Below, piece by piece: positions 51,071 through 58,930 of a DNA stretch of 64,000 bases (position 1 is its first letter; every line of letters starts with the position of its first letter). Under the pieces are notes generated by a model. The model worked only from the letters and a program-made list of their open reading frames with translations. It did not search any database and was not told the DNA's origin. The position numbers and the translations under genes were made by a program. The stretch lies in contig JAQTUX010000001.1 of the NCBI GenBank assembly GCA_028707125.1, positions 1,052,023-1,116,022 on the forward strand. The letters run 5' to 3'. Source of the stretch: Candidatus Omnitrophota bacterium (GTDB lineage Bacteria; Omnitrophota; Gorgyraeia; Gygaellales; JAQTUX01).

Positions 51071-52223
51071 CCAGCGCGCACCTGTCGGTCATCGCGGCTA
51101 TATAGTCGCAAATCATCCTTCTGGTGTCCTCCTGCGAGCCCCTTGGTTGGTCCAGGGCGGGTGCTGATCCTGTCGAAGCAGGGCCCTTCCTGCTTACAGG
51201 AAGCTGCTCCGGGCTCTCCAGGTATAAATTAAACAATTCCGTGATAAACCTCTTTGCCTTATGAGACATCCTTAACACTCTATAATGGCGGTAAAGATCC
51301 CTGATCAGAAGGCGGCGTAACTCTAATCTGCGTTCCTTTATATCATCGCTGAAGACGATAATCTTTTCCTTAAGGCCCTTCGCGTCATCCGGAGAAGAAG
51401 GCGCGAATTCTTTTAGTTTCTTCCGCGAATTATTGATGAGGTCGGTCACCTGGATGTCTATAAGCGACCTTATCATCAGGTACTTCCTCATCTGCGGATC
51501 CAGCTTCCGGTGTTTCGCCCAGGTCCCCTCGAATACATCACGCCAGAGAGAAACCTTCTTAAGTTCGCTCTCCTGGATAAGCCCTGAGGTAATACCGTCA
51601 TCTAAATCATGATTATCATACGCTATTTCATCCGCGATGTCAACGACTTGTGTTTCCAGCGCGGGCAGTTTATCCGGCTCAAATGTCTCGTTTCCGGCTA
51701 TGGTATCATAAGCCGACATATGCTTTGCTATGCCTTCCCTGACTTCCCAGGTCAAGTTCAATCCGGGAAAATCAGGATATTTTTCCTCCAATAGATCCAC
51801 GACCCTTAAGCTCTGCGCGTTGTGGTTGAACCCGCCGTAATCCCGCATCAGATCATTAAGCGCCTCCTCGCCCGCGTGCCCGAAAGGCGTATGGCCCAGA
51901 TCATGGGCGAGCGAAATGGCCTCTACCAGATCTACGTTCAGCCTCAACGCCCAGGCGATCGTCCTGGCTATCTGAGAGACCTCCAATGTATGCGTAAGGC
52001 GGGTCCGGTAATAATCGCCTTCGTGATTGACAAATACCTGCGTCTTGTATTCCAGGCGCCTGAAAGCAGCCGAATGTATTACCCTGTCCCTGTCTCTCTG
52101 GTAACAACCGCGGTAGGTATGCTCTTTTTCCTTATGCTGCCTGCCGCGCGTCCGGCTGCTTTTCTGGGCGTAAGGCGCGAGAAACCTGCTTTCAAACTCT
52201 TCTATGTAATTGCTTTTCCGCAT
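51030..52223 (-). CDS. dgt: Deoxyguanosinetriphosphate triphosphohydrolase-like protein
   Basis: 397 residues, HD superfamily. RDRDRVIHSAAFRRLEYKTQ, THTLEVSQIAR, SLAHDLGHTPFGHAGE and DIADEIAYDNHDLDDG are the family landmarks. It converts dGTP to deoxyguanosine and triphosphate in characterised members; the non-E. coli form is often less specific. It overlaps the HIT gene by 32 bp and the HD-GYP gene by 41 bp, a tight operon. Confidence 0.94.
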   Translation of the reverse strand: MRKSNYIEEFESRFLAPYAQKSSRTRGRQHKEKEHTYRGCYQRDRDRVIHSAAFRRLEYKTQVFVNHEGDYYRTRLTHTLEVSQIARTIAWALRLNVDLVEAISLAHDLGHTPFGHAGEEALNDLMRDYGGFNHNAQSLRVVDLLEEKYPDFPGLNLTWEVREGIAKHMSAYDTIAGNETFEPDKLPALETQVVDIADEIAYDNHDLDDGITSGLIQESELKKVSLWRDVFEGTWAKHRKLDPQMRKYLMIRSLIDIQVTDLINNSRKKLKEFAPSSPDDAKGLKEKIIVFSDDIKERRLELRRLLIRDLYRHYRVLRMSHKAKRFITELFNLYLESPEQLPVSRKGPASTGSAPALDQPRGSQEDTRRMICDYIAAMTDRCALDEHKKLFDPHEKV

Positions 52224-52692
52224 GCCTCAAGATATTATACAGCTCTTCCAGCGACTGTGATATTACTTTGGTGCCGGCTATAACCGGCATAAAATTCGTG
52301 TCTTCAGCCCAGCGCGGCACGATGTGTATATGCAGGTGCCCGGGGAAGCCCGCGCCGCTTACCTTTCCCAGATTCATGCCTACATTGTATCCCTGCGGCT
52401 TAAGCACCTTATCCAGGAGAAGCTTAGACCTGTTCAACAGCCCGATAAGGTCTGCTATCTCTTCCTTACTAAGCCCTGACAGCTCTGCCACATGCCTGCG
52501 CGGCACTACCATAAGATGGCCATTGTTATAGGGAAATATATTCAACAGGGCCAGGGAATTCCTGCTTCGCAAGACCACAAAATGCTTCTTATCGGATCTT
52601 GTGCCGGCCGCGCCACAGAATATACATTTGCGTTTATTCCCGCCTTGCCTGAGATATTTCATGCGCCACGGCGCCCATAACTTGTCCATCAT
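52192..52692 (-). CDS. HIT-family hydrolase/phosphorylase
   Basis: 166 residues. Start LWAPWRMKYL is typical of the Ap4A phosphorylase-like HIT subgroup; C-I-F-C (CIFCGAAG) is a zinc pair and the histidine triad is HLHIHIVPRW. It acts on dinucleotide polyphosphates or related nucleotides. AGAGGT lies before two adjacent ATGs (52692 and 52689). Confidence 0.92.
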   Translation of the reverse strand: MMDKLWAPWRMKYLRQGGNKRKCIFCGAAGTRSDKKHFVVLRSRNSLALLNIFPYNNGHLMVVPRRHVAELSGLSKEEIADLIGLLNRSKLLLDKVLKPQGYNVGMNLGKVSGAGFPGHLHIHIVPRWAEDTNFMPVIAGTKVISQSLEELYNILRHAEKQLHRRV

Positions 52693-52717
52693 GTACCTCT
52701 TAGTTAAATCGGATTTA

Positions 52718-53215
52718 TCAATTAATACGGATTATTTTACCTTTTATACCCTTGTCTACCTCCAATATGCCGTAAGAGTTATACGGCGCGAATATTTTAT
52801 CGCAAAGCGAGCCGGGATTAAAATAAAGCACCCCGCCTATTTCTTTGTTGAACGGCTTATGTGTGTGGCCGAACACGATCGCGTCAAGCCGTTCGCCTTC
52901 AAATATCTTATTAACCATGTCTATGATATCATCGGGATGCCCGCAGCCGTGAGTAAGCCCTATCTTAAAACCGCCGGCCTCCAGTATCTGCTTAACAGGA
53001 AGGGCGTTCTTTGCCTTCGCGGAATCCATATTCCCCCTTACCGCCTTCACTTCTACGCCGGGCAATCTTTCCCTGAAGATATCAAGGACCGCGATGTCTG
53101 TTAAGTCCCCGCAGTGCAATACAAGGTCGGCCGACTTAAGGCCGCTGAATACCGCGTCGGGCAGCCGGCTGCAGGTTTCAGGATAATGCGTGTCGGAAAC
53201 AACCCCTATCTTCAT
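52718..53215 (-). CDS. YfcE/MJ0936-type metallophosphodiesterase
   Basis: 165 residues, calcineurin-like phosphoesterase. Motifs: GVVSDTHYP, LVLHCGDLTD, VRGNMDS, LTHGCGHP and FGHTHKPF. Hydrolyses phosphodiesters in characterised relatives; the natural substrate is not known. Overlaps the ATPase gene by 4 bp. Confidence 0.92.
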   Translation of the reverse strand: MKIGVVSDTHYPETCSRLPDAVFSGLKSADLVLHCGDLTDIAVLDIFRERLPGVEVKAVRGNMDSAKAKNALPVKQILEAGGFKIGLTHGCGHPDDIIDMVNKIFEGERLDAIVFGHTHKPFNKEIGGVLYFNPGSLCDKIFAPYNSYGILEVDKGIKGKIIRIN

Positions 53216-54846
53216 TTAATGATGCGGGGTTTCCCGTAGAAATCCATCAGCAGGTTCAGATTGTCCAGATTCCAGGTCATTATCTTCTCCTCTTTGGCAA
53301 GGAGCCGGGCATTAGCGTCTATATCTTCGGATACGATTATAAACTTTTTCCGCGCCTTTGAACGGAACTTCTTGCAGCCGCCGGCAAATTCCATTATGTC
53401 TTCATAGGTAAGGCACGCGCCGTCCTGACCGTTAAAGGCGGCGACCCATACAATATCGGAGGACCTGCCGAGGATGCCGTCCCTCACGCGGCTGCCGCTG
53501 AATTTAAGCGGTTTTATCTCGCGAAAATGGCTTAATTTCAGCCGTTTTCGCTCTATCACCACCGACTCATCATTAAAATTATAGAAAAGCTCGGTCATCC
53601 TTTCCAGGATATCTTTATTGTTATTCTCAATAAAACTCTTTACCTCATCCGTTATCCTTGCCTTAAGCCTCGTGATAAACTCTTCACCCATCAGGGGGTT
53701 TCCCGACGCGTAGTCGGAATAAACGAATTTAAACCACAGATTATATAGCCGGTCATTAAATGTATAGAAATCCCCGCTTCTCGTCAGGACATCTCCCGCG
53801 ATCAAGGCGTCCAGTTCATCTACTATCTTATTTTTTTGCCGGCGGAGGTTCAGCCGTATGTCCTTTATTCTGTTGCAGCCGTCGGTAATGAAGGCGAGTA
53901 TCTTAAGGCGGTCCCGGGATGAGGCGGTATCGGCCAACTGCCGCGTCCTGAAAAGGAAATTTTTGTTCAGCACGCTCCACCTGTCGGAAAGAGAGCGGAC
54001 AATACCCTCCACAAATACCTCTGAATCAATGATGTTCTTCTCGTGGCCGCGCGCGCAGGATGTCATTGACTCGCATATCGTCTTTAAATAAAACGGGTGC
54101 CCCCCTGTAAAATATATAAGGAACTTCCTGAAGTTATGGTCTATGAAAAAGGGCGCGAAATGCCTGTTTATCATTTCATTGCTGCAGCGGGCGTCAAAGG
54201 GCGCCAATTCGATGATCTCAAAATTGCCGAACAAAAGCGAAAGGTCTTCCTGCAGTATCTTCTGCGCCTTTTTCCCGCGGGAACTTATGAGGATATACAT
54301 AATGTTTTTCTGCACGCATATCGCCTTTCCCCATTCCCTGTAAAGGTTCTTGACCTTAAAATTCTCTATATTCTGGAATTCGTCAAATACGACAACGCAG
54401 GATTTTGACGTCTCTTTATAGAAAACATCCAGGATAGATAGCATCTCAAAAAACACCCCGGACGCCCTGCTGCCTGCCTTAGCGACCTCTGCCAGGACGG
54501 CGATCCTGCCTGCCGTATCCGGAATGAATCTCCTGGAGGCGTTGACCAGAAAGCCGTAATCGTTCTGCAGGGATATGCCGCTATTCTGCAGGAAACTGTA
54601 GAGCATCGCGCAGAAAAAACGCTTCAGAAATGACTGAAGGTCCTCATCCGGCTTTACCTCAAGATATACCGGCACTACCGCGTTATCCTGGAACCTGCCG
54701 AAGAAGTCCAAAACCGCGCTGCTTTTACCAACGAGCTCGCTTCCCAGAACGGCTATATTCTGCCTGTAACCCTCCCTGAACCCCTGCAGGCGTTTGCCGA
54801 GGATATCTTTGATCTCCTGCCTTCCTATAAACTCACCTGTTTTCAT
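53212..54846 (-). CDS. P-loop ATPase of the archaeal ATPase-2 type
   Basis: 544 residues. N-terminal FIGRQEIKDILGKRL, Walker A VLGSELVGKSSAV, Walker B SCVVVFDEFQNIENF, and a sensor LISSRGK. A winged-helix part follows (IKDIRLNLRRQKNKIVDEL) and a nuclease-like C-terminus with DIVWVAAFNG and KKFIIVSED, as in the DUF234-type ATPases. Usually described as archaeal; occurs in some PVC and deep-branching bacteria. The cellular role is unknown. Starts 4 bp inside the upstream NlpD-like gene end. Confidence 0.78.
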   Translation of the reverse strand: MKTGEFIGRQEIKDILGKRLQGFREGYRQNIAVLGSELVGKSSAVLDFFGRFQDNAVVPVYLEVKPDEDLQSFLKRFFCAMLYSFLQNSGISLQNDYGFLVNASRRFIPDTAGRIAVLAEVAKAGSRASGVFFEMLSILDVFYKETSKSCVVVFDEFQNIENFKVKNLYREWGKAICVQKNIMYILISSRGKKAQKILQEDLSLLFGNFEIIELAPFDARCSNEMINRHFAPFFIDHNFRKFLIYFTGGHPFYLKTICESMTSCARGHEKNIIDSEVFVEGIVRSLSDRWSVLNKNFLFRTRQLADTASSRDRLKILAFITDGCNRIKDIRLNLRRQKNKIVDELDALIAGDVLTRSGDFYTFNDRLYNLWFKFVYSDYASGNPLMGEEFITRLKARITDEVKSFIENNNKDILERMTELFYNFNDESVVIERKRLKLSHFREIKPLKFSGSRVRDGILGRSSDIVWVAAFNGQDGACLTYEDIMEFAGGCKKFRSKARKKFIIVSEDIDANARLLAKEEKIMTWNLDNLNLLMDFYGKPRIIK

Positions 54847-55484
54847 GGCAAATAGTAAAGAGGATCTTTGGGTATATGGCCTTTGCGCACCTCAAAATGG
54901 AGAAGGGCGTGAGCGCCGCCTGATGCATTGATCAGACCGATCGTATCTCCCGACGCGACCCTGTCTCCTGCCCCGGCATTTATCCGCGAAAGCCCGGCAT
55001 ATACCGTTTCAAAACCGTCTCCGTGGTCAATTATCAGGGAATTACCCCATCCGTGAAGGTCTCTTCCCACGAATGTCACAACCCCGCCCCTGGAAGCAGA
55101 TACATTTGAAGCCGAATTTACCTGAATGTCAATTCCTTTATTATTTACCCTGTTTCTTAGATTCCCGAAAGCGGATACTATGCTGCCCCTTACCGGCCAG
55201 GCAAAATCCCGGGAGGCGGCGGATGAACGCTCAATATTGTCAAATTCCTTTATTTCGGGTATCAATAACCTACGCCCGGTTTCTACCTGGCGCGGATTGG
55301 TAATACCGTTTGCCTCAACCAGCGCGTCAACAGACACGCTATGCATCCTGGCTATCCTCCAGAGGGTCTCGCCGCGCCGGACATTGTGATACTTGCCCGC
55401 GCTCACCGTAGGAGTAACCGGCTGCCTCATCGCGCATCCGCTTAACAAAAATAATATAGAGGCAATAGCAACTATTTCTCTCAT
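54843..55484 (-). CDS. NlpD-like lipoprotein, LysM + degenerate LytM (M23) domain
   Basis: 213 residues from ATG 55484; the longer frame from 55523 runs into the tRNA and is rejected. Lipobox LLSGC (Cys17), a LysM domain (about 30-75: YHNVRRGETLWRIARMHSV) that binds peptidoglycan, then an M23 fold (about 105-213). The zinc ligands are replaced: NNKGIDIQ instead of HxGxD, VYAGLSR instead of YAHL, ALLHFEVR instead of HLHFE. So it is probably an amidase activator like NlpD/EnvC rather than a peptidase. Confidence 0.85.
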   Translation of the reverse strand: MREIVAIASILFLLSGCAMRQPVTPTVSAGKYHNVRRGETLWRIARMHSVSVDALVEANGITNPRQVETGRRLLIPEIKEFDNIERSSAASRDFAWPVRGSIVSAFGNLRNRVNNKGIDIQVNSASNVSASRGGVVTFVGRDLHGWGNSLIIDHGDGFETVYAGLSRINAGAGDRVASGDTIGLINASGGAHALLHFEVRKGHIPKDPLYYLP

Positions 55485-55498
55485 AGAACTTTTTTCAA

Positions 55499-55569
55499 AG
55501 CGGGCGATGGGAATTGAACCCACCTATCCAGCTTGGGAAGCTGGTGTTCTACCGATGAACTACGCCCGC
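55499..55569 (-). tRNA. tRNA-Gly (anticodon CCC)
   Basis: 71 bases. Acceptor GCGGGCG/CGCCCGC, D stem GTTC/GAAC, anticodon stem CCAGC/GCTGG with loop TTCCCAA (anticodon CCC, reads GGG), T arm GTGGG-TTCAATT-CCCAT, discriminator T. CCA is not encoded. It lies between the thiC stop (55573) and the NlpD-like gene. A frame crossing this tRNA (55393-55596, +) is spurious. Confidence 0.95.
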
Positions 55570-55572
55570 AAT

Positions 55573-56853
55573 CTATTTTACGCAATTCTCGACTAATTTC
55601 AAGGAACAAAACTTTCCGCACATTGTGCAGACGTCCGAAAGCGCGGGCAAAGAAGAAGCCCTATATTCCTCCGCTTTCCTGGGATAAACCGCGTACTTGA
55701 TCTGCTCTTTCCAATCCCTGTTCTTTCGCGCGATAGACATCTTCCTGTCCCAATCCACGGCGCCTTTTACTCCCTTGGCTATATCGGCCGCGTGAGCCGC
55801 TATACGGGAAGCGATAACGCCGTCTTCTACGTCCTGGGTGGCAGGATGCCTGAGATGCTCGGAAGGGGTTACATAGCAAAGAAAATCCGCCCCGAAACCG
55901 GCCGCCAATGCCCCGCCTATCGCCCCGGAAATATGGTCGTAGCCGGCCGCGACATCGCAGACAAGCGGACCTAGGACATAAAACGGCGCGTTTCTGCATA
56001 TCTTTTTCTGCAGCAGGATATTCCTCTTTATCTGGTTTAGCGGAACATGCCCGGGGCCTTCTATGATCACTTGGACGCCTTTCTTCAGGGCCCTCTTTGC
56101 CAATCCGCCGAGTATCCTCAATTCATGCAGCTGCAATGCGTCGGTAGCATCCAATATGCTTCCCGGGCGCATCCCGTCCCCCAGGCTCAAAGTGATGTCA
56201 AACTTACGCGCCATATCCAGCACATCATCAAAAAATTCATATAGGGGATTTTCCTTATTGGAGCGCGCTATCCAGGCAGTCAGCATCGCCCCTCCCCTGC
56301 TTACAACGCCGAGAACGCGGCGCCTTTTTTGGGCGATAGACACGGCGGACTTTGTCACGCCGGAATGTATGGTGAAAAAATCCACGCCCATCTCCGCCTG
56401 CGTCTTTAACGCGCCAAAGATATCGTCTTTCGTCATCTTCAGGAAACTGCCCCTGGAACGCTCGGCGATCAACGCCGCCTGATAGATCGGCACTGTGCCG
56501 ACGGGGACACAAGAACGCTTGATCATTGACCGCAGCATGCCCTCAATGTTACCGCCTGTGCTTAGATCCATGACCGTATCTGCTCCGGCCTCTACGGCAA
56601 CGTCAAGCTTCTCTAATTCATAATTACTGTCCGCCTTATCCTCGGATGTCCCTATATTGGCGTTTACCTTTGTCCTCAGCCCTTTGCCTATGCCGCAGGG
56701 CCTGGCGACATCATGGAAGGTATTCTTAGGAATAACGATCTCTCCTTTTGCTATCTTTTTCAGAAGATAACTTATAGAAACACCTTCACATTTGGCGATG
56801 CCGCGGATCAAGGTATTGGCCTTATTCCTTCTTGCCTCTTCAATAAGTGTCAT
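55573..56853 (-). CDS. thiC: Phosphomethylpyrimidine synthase
   Basis: 426 residues. Radical SAM enzyme that turns aminoimidazole ribotide into HMP-phosphate for thiamine. Motifs: GIGKGLRTKVNANIGTS, VDFFTIHSGVT, SRGGAMLTAW, LSLGDGMRPGS, IEGPGHVPLNQI, YVLGPLVCDVAAGYDHI, FLCYVTPSEHL and the C-terminal [4Fe-4S] motif CTMCGKFC. The gene is last in a thiamine run; no TPP riboswitch is seen before it (3 bp gap to thiE). Confidence 0.97.
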   Translation of the reverse strand: MTLIEEARRNKANTLIRGIAKCEGVSISYLLKKIAKGEIVIPKNTFHDVARPCGIGKGLRTKVNANIGTSEDKADSNYELEKLDVAVEAGADTVMDLSTGGNIEGMLRSMIKRSCVPVGTVPIYQAALIAERSRGSFLKMTKDDIFGALKTQAEMGVDFFTIHSGVTKSAVSIAQKRRRVLGVVSRGGAMLTAWIARSNKENPLYEFFDDVLDMARKFDITLSLGDGMRPGSILDATDALQLHELRILGGLAKRALKKGVQVIIEGPGHVPLNQIKRNILLQKKICRNAPFYVLGPLVCDVAAGYDHISGAIGGALAAGFGADFLCYVTPSEHLRHPATQDVEDGVIASRIAAHAADIAKGVKGAVDWDRKMSIARKNRDWKEQIKYAVYPRKAEEYRASSLPALSDVCTMCGKFCSLKLVENCVK

Positions 56854-56856
56854 TGG

Positions 56857-57492
56857 TTATTGTGATATACGTTTTTTTAAAAAAGATACTTTTTTACTTA
56901 CGTCCTTTGCGCCGCAGATCTCCCTTACTACGGCTATCCTCTCTGCCCCGCTATCAATTACAGAATTAAGGTTACCCGAATTGATCCCGCCTATGGCAAA
57001 AAACGGTATGCCCACATTCTTAGCCGCCCACCTGATTAAACTTAACCCTACAGGCGCGTACGCGGGCTTGGTAGGGGTCTTAAAAACCGGCCCCACGCTT
57101 ATATAGTCGGCGCCTTCCTTCTGCGCCTTAAGGCACTGATTGATACTATGGCAGGATATGCCGATGAGTTTGCCCCTGCCGATGATCTCACGGGCGCGCT
57201 CCAACGGCAGGTCGTCCTGGCCCAAATGCAGCCCATCAGCATCCACTATCCTGGCAATGTCTGCCCGGTCATTAAGGATCAGTGGTATGCCGTATTTGGA
57301 TAAGATGCCTTTGATCCGGTAAGCTATACCGATTATTTCTGCCGCGGCAGCGTTCTTTGCCCGAAACTGGATCAGGCCAACGCCTGCCCTGGCCGCTTGA
57401 GCGGATACAGCCGGCAGCCGCTTTGTATCAGCGCATATATCCTTATCCAGCACAAGGTATAGATTACGCTCATCCAAACAGAATTTTTTCAA
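56857..57492 (-). CDS. thiE: Thiamine-phosphate synthase
   Basis: About 211 residues. It joins HMP-PP and thiazole phosphate. NLYLVLDKD, LIQFRAKN, LILNDRAD, ADGLHLGQDDLP, ISVGPVFKTPTKP and FFAIGGINSGN are ThiE motifs. No ATG is available: TTG codons at 57492 or 57477 are the likely starts, both overlapping the ThiD2 gene by 8 to 23 bp. A frame reaching 57567 lacks family support upstream of residue KKFCLDE. Confidence 0.9.
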   Translation of the reverse strand: MKKFCLDERNLYLVLDKDICADTKRLPAVSAQAARAGVGLIQFRAKNAAAAEIIGIAYRIKGILSKYGIPLILNDRADIARIVDADGLHLGQDDLPLERAREIIGRGKLIGISCHSINQCLKAQKEGADYISVGPVFKTPTKPAYAPVGLSLIRWAAKNVGIPFFAIGGINSGNLNSVIDSGAERIAVVREICGAKDVSKKVSFLKKRISQ

Positions 57493-57883
57493 GTGAGTAT
57501 GTCCTGTAGCGCGCGTATTTTGCCCGCCCCGCAAGCCGCTCATCCACCAATTTAAGGAACTCCTCAAGGACCCTGAGAGATTCCTTTACCCTTTGTATAT
57601 TAGCAAGCAGTATGCGGTTCTGATCCGCCCTTTTCAGTTCCGCTTTTATATGCCTTATTCCCACGTCTTCGTCTATATTCCTGTATTTGAGGAGGATCTT
57701 ATAGTCAAACGCGCCGGAGATCAAATCAATACTATGGCGTATCTTCTTGAATTCCCGCGTAGCGCGCTTATCGTCAAAAATAAACCGCGTAGTATCCTCA
57801 CATACGCGAAGCCCTTCCTTTACCCTGTTTAAATTCGCGTCTATGACCCTGAAGACCTTACTGTTATTGCCGCGCTTATTCAA
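57470..57883 (-). CDS. ThiD2-type HMP-phosphate kinase domain protein
   Basis: 137 residues with VFRVIDANLNRVKEGLRVCEDTTRFI-like start (RVIDANLNRVKEGLRV, then EDTTRF), DVGIRHIKAELKR and IQRVKESLRVLEEFLK. This is the ThiD2 family, often fused to ThiE; in characterised members it phosphorylates HMP-P but not HMP. Here it is a separate gene overlapping thiE. No classical thiD is seen, so it probably supplies HMP-PP for ThiE. Confidence 0.82.
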   Translation of the reverse strand: MNKRGNNSKVFRVIDANLNRVKEGLRVCEDTTRFIFDDKRATREFKKIRHSIDLISGAFDYKILLKYRNIDEDVGIRHIKAELKRADQNRILLANIQRVKESLRVLEEFLKLVDERLAGRAKYARYRTYSLEKILFG

Positions 57884-58359
57884 CCTTTTCCTTTGATCGC
57901 CTTTATCAGAGCGCTGGTAGAATAGTCCTTGATATAAGGCAAGCTCACTACCCTGCCTCCGTAACCGCGGACAAATGAACCGCCGGCTATCTTCTCCACG
58001 CTCCAGTCGCCGCCCTTGACCAGCACATCCGGCCTTATCTTCCTGATCAGATCTTCCGGGGTCAACCCGGCAAAAAACGTGATGAAATCAACGCATTCCA
58101 ACGCTGAAAGCACATATGCCCTGTCGTTCTGATTGTTGACCGGCCGCTTATCGCCTTTTATCTTTCTTACCGAACTGTCCGTGTTCAGGCCCACGATAAG
58201 AATATCAGCGCGGCTCTTCGCCTTCCGCAGATAAGCGATATGCCCTTTGTGCAGGATGTCAAAACAGCCGTTGGTAAAAACCACCCTCAGCCCTTTCTTT
58301 CTAAGGGACGCGGCGATCCTGGATATCTCCCGCTGAGATTTGATTTTACTATTTATCAA
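57880..58359 (-). CDS. rfaE2: Heptose 1-phosphate adenylyltransferase (RfaE2 domain)
   Basis: 159 residues. Nucleotidyltransferase motif TNGCFDILHKGHIAYL (HxGH), and IVGLNTDSSVRKIKGDKRPVN. It makes ADP-heptose for LPS core. The HldE kinase half is absent, so a separate kinase is needed. Overlaps ThiD2 by 4 bp and gmhA by 11 bp. Confidence 0.94.
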   Translation of the reverse strand: MINSKIKSQREISRIAASLRKKGLRVVFTNGCFDILHKGHIAYLRKAKSRADILIVGLNTDSSVRKIKGDKRPVNNQNDRAYVLSALECVDFITFFAGLTPEDLIRKIRPDVLVKGGDWSVEKIAGGSFVRGYGGRVVSLPYIKDYSTSALIKAIKGKG

Positions 58360-58930
58360 ATGACCCCTCTACTATCTCGCAAATTATATGGCCGATAATT
58401 ATGTGGGCTTCCTGTATCCTCGCGGTCACCGCGGAAGGGACTACTATGGAAATACCGGCCTCTTTACTTAACTTCCCGCCGCTGCCGCCGGTGAGCGCGA
58501 TCGTCCCGGCGCCAAGTTCCTTTGCCTTTGCCAGCGCCTTAATGACGTTGGAGGCATTGCCGCTGGTTGATATGCCTATTACCACGTCCTTTTTTTCCGC
58601 CAGCGCCTCTATCTGACGGGAAAAGACGATATCGTAGCCGTAATCATTGGCCAGGGCGGTCAAAACAGAGGTATTGGTGGAAAGCGCGATAGCGGGATAG
58701 GCCTTCCTTTCCTTCTGAAACCTGCCGATGAATTCCGCCGCTATGTGCTGAGCGTCGGCGGCGCTGCCGCCGTTGCCGCAAAGTATGACCTTACCGCCGG
58801 AACGCAGCGCGCCGGTTACAACGGCAGCGGCCCTGATAATATCATCCAGGTGACGCTCTTTGATCTCCTGCTTTATTTTAAGGGATTCGTTAAGAACCCG
58901 CTCCGCTATGTTTCTGGCTTCTCTATCCAA
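58349..58930 (-). CDS. gmhA: Sedoheptulose-7-phosphate isomerase
   Basis: 193 residues, SIS domain. CGNGGSAADAQHIAAEF, VIGISTSGNASNV and ALTGGSGGKL are diagnostic. First step in ADP-heptose synthesis; supports a diderm with LPS. Overlaps pfkA by 8 bp and rfaE2 by 11 bp. Confidence 0.95.
   Translation of the reverse strand: MDREARNIAERVLNESLKIKQEIKERHLDDIIRAAAVVTGALRSGGKVILCGNGGSAADAQHIAAEFIGRFQKERKAYPAIALSTNTSVLTALANDYGYDIVFSRQIEALAEKKDVVIGISTSGNASNVIKALAKAKELGAGTIALTGGSGGKLSKEAGISIVVPSAVTARIQEAHIIIGHIICEIVEGSFDK

Noticed and set aside
55393-55596. + frame containing GIEPTYPAWEAGVLPMNYA
   Set aside because: It is the well-known false protein made by reading a tRNA backwards (tRNA-Gly at 55499-55569).
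56853-56857. TPP riboswitch before thiC
   Set aside because: thiC follows thiE by 3 bp inside an operon; no room, and no typical THI-box was seen upstream of ThiD2 either.
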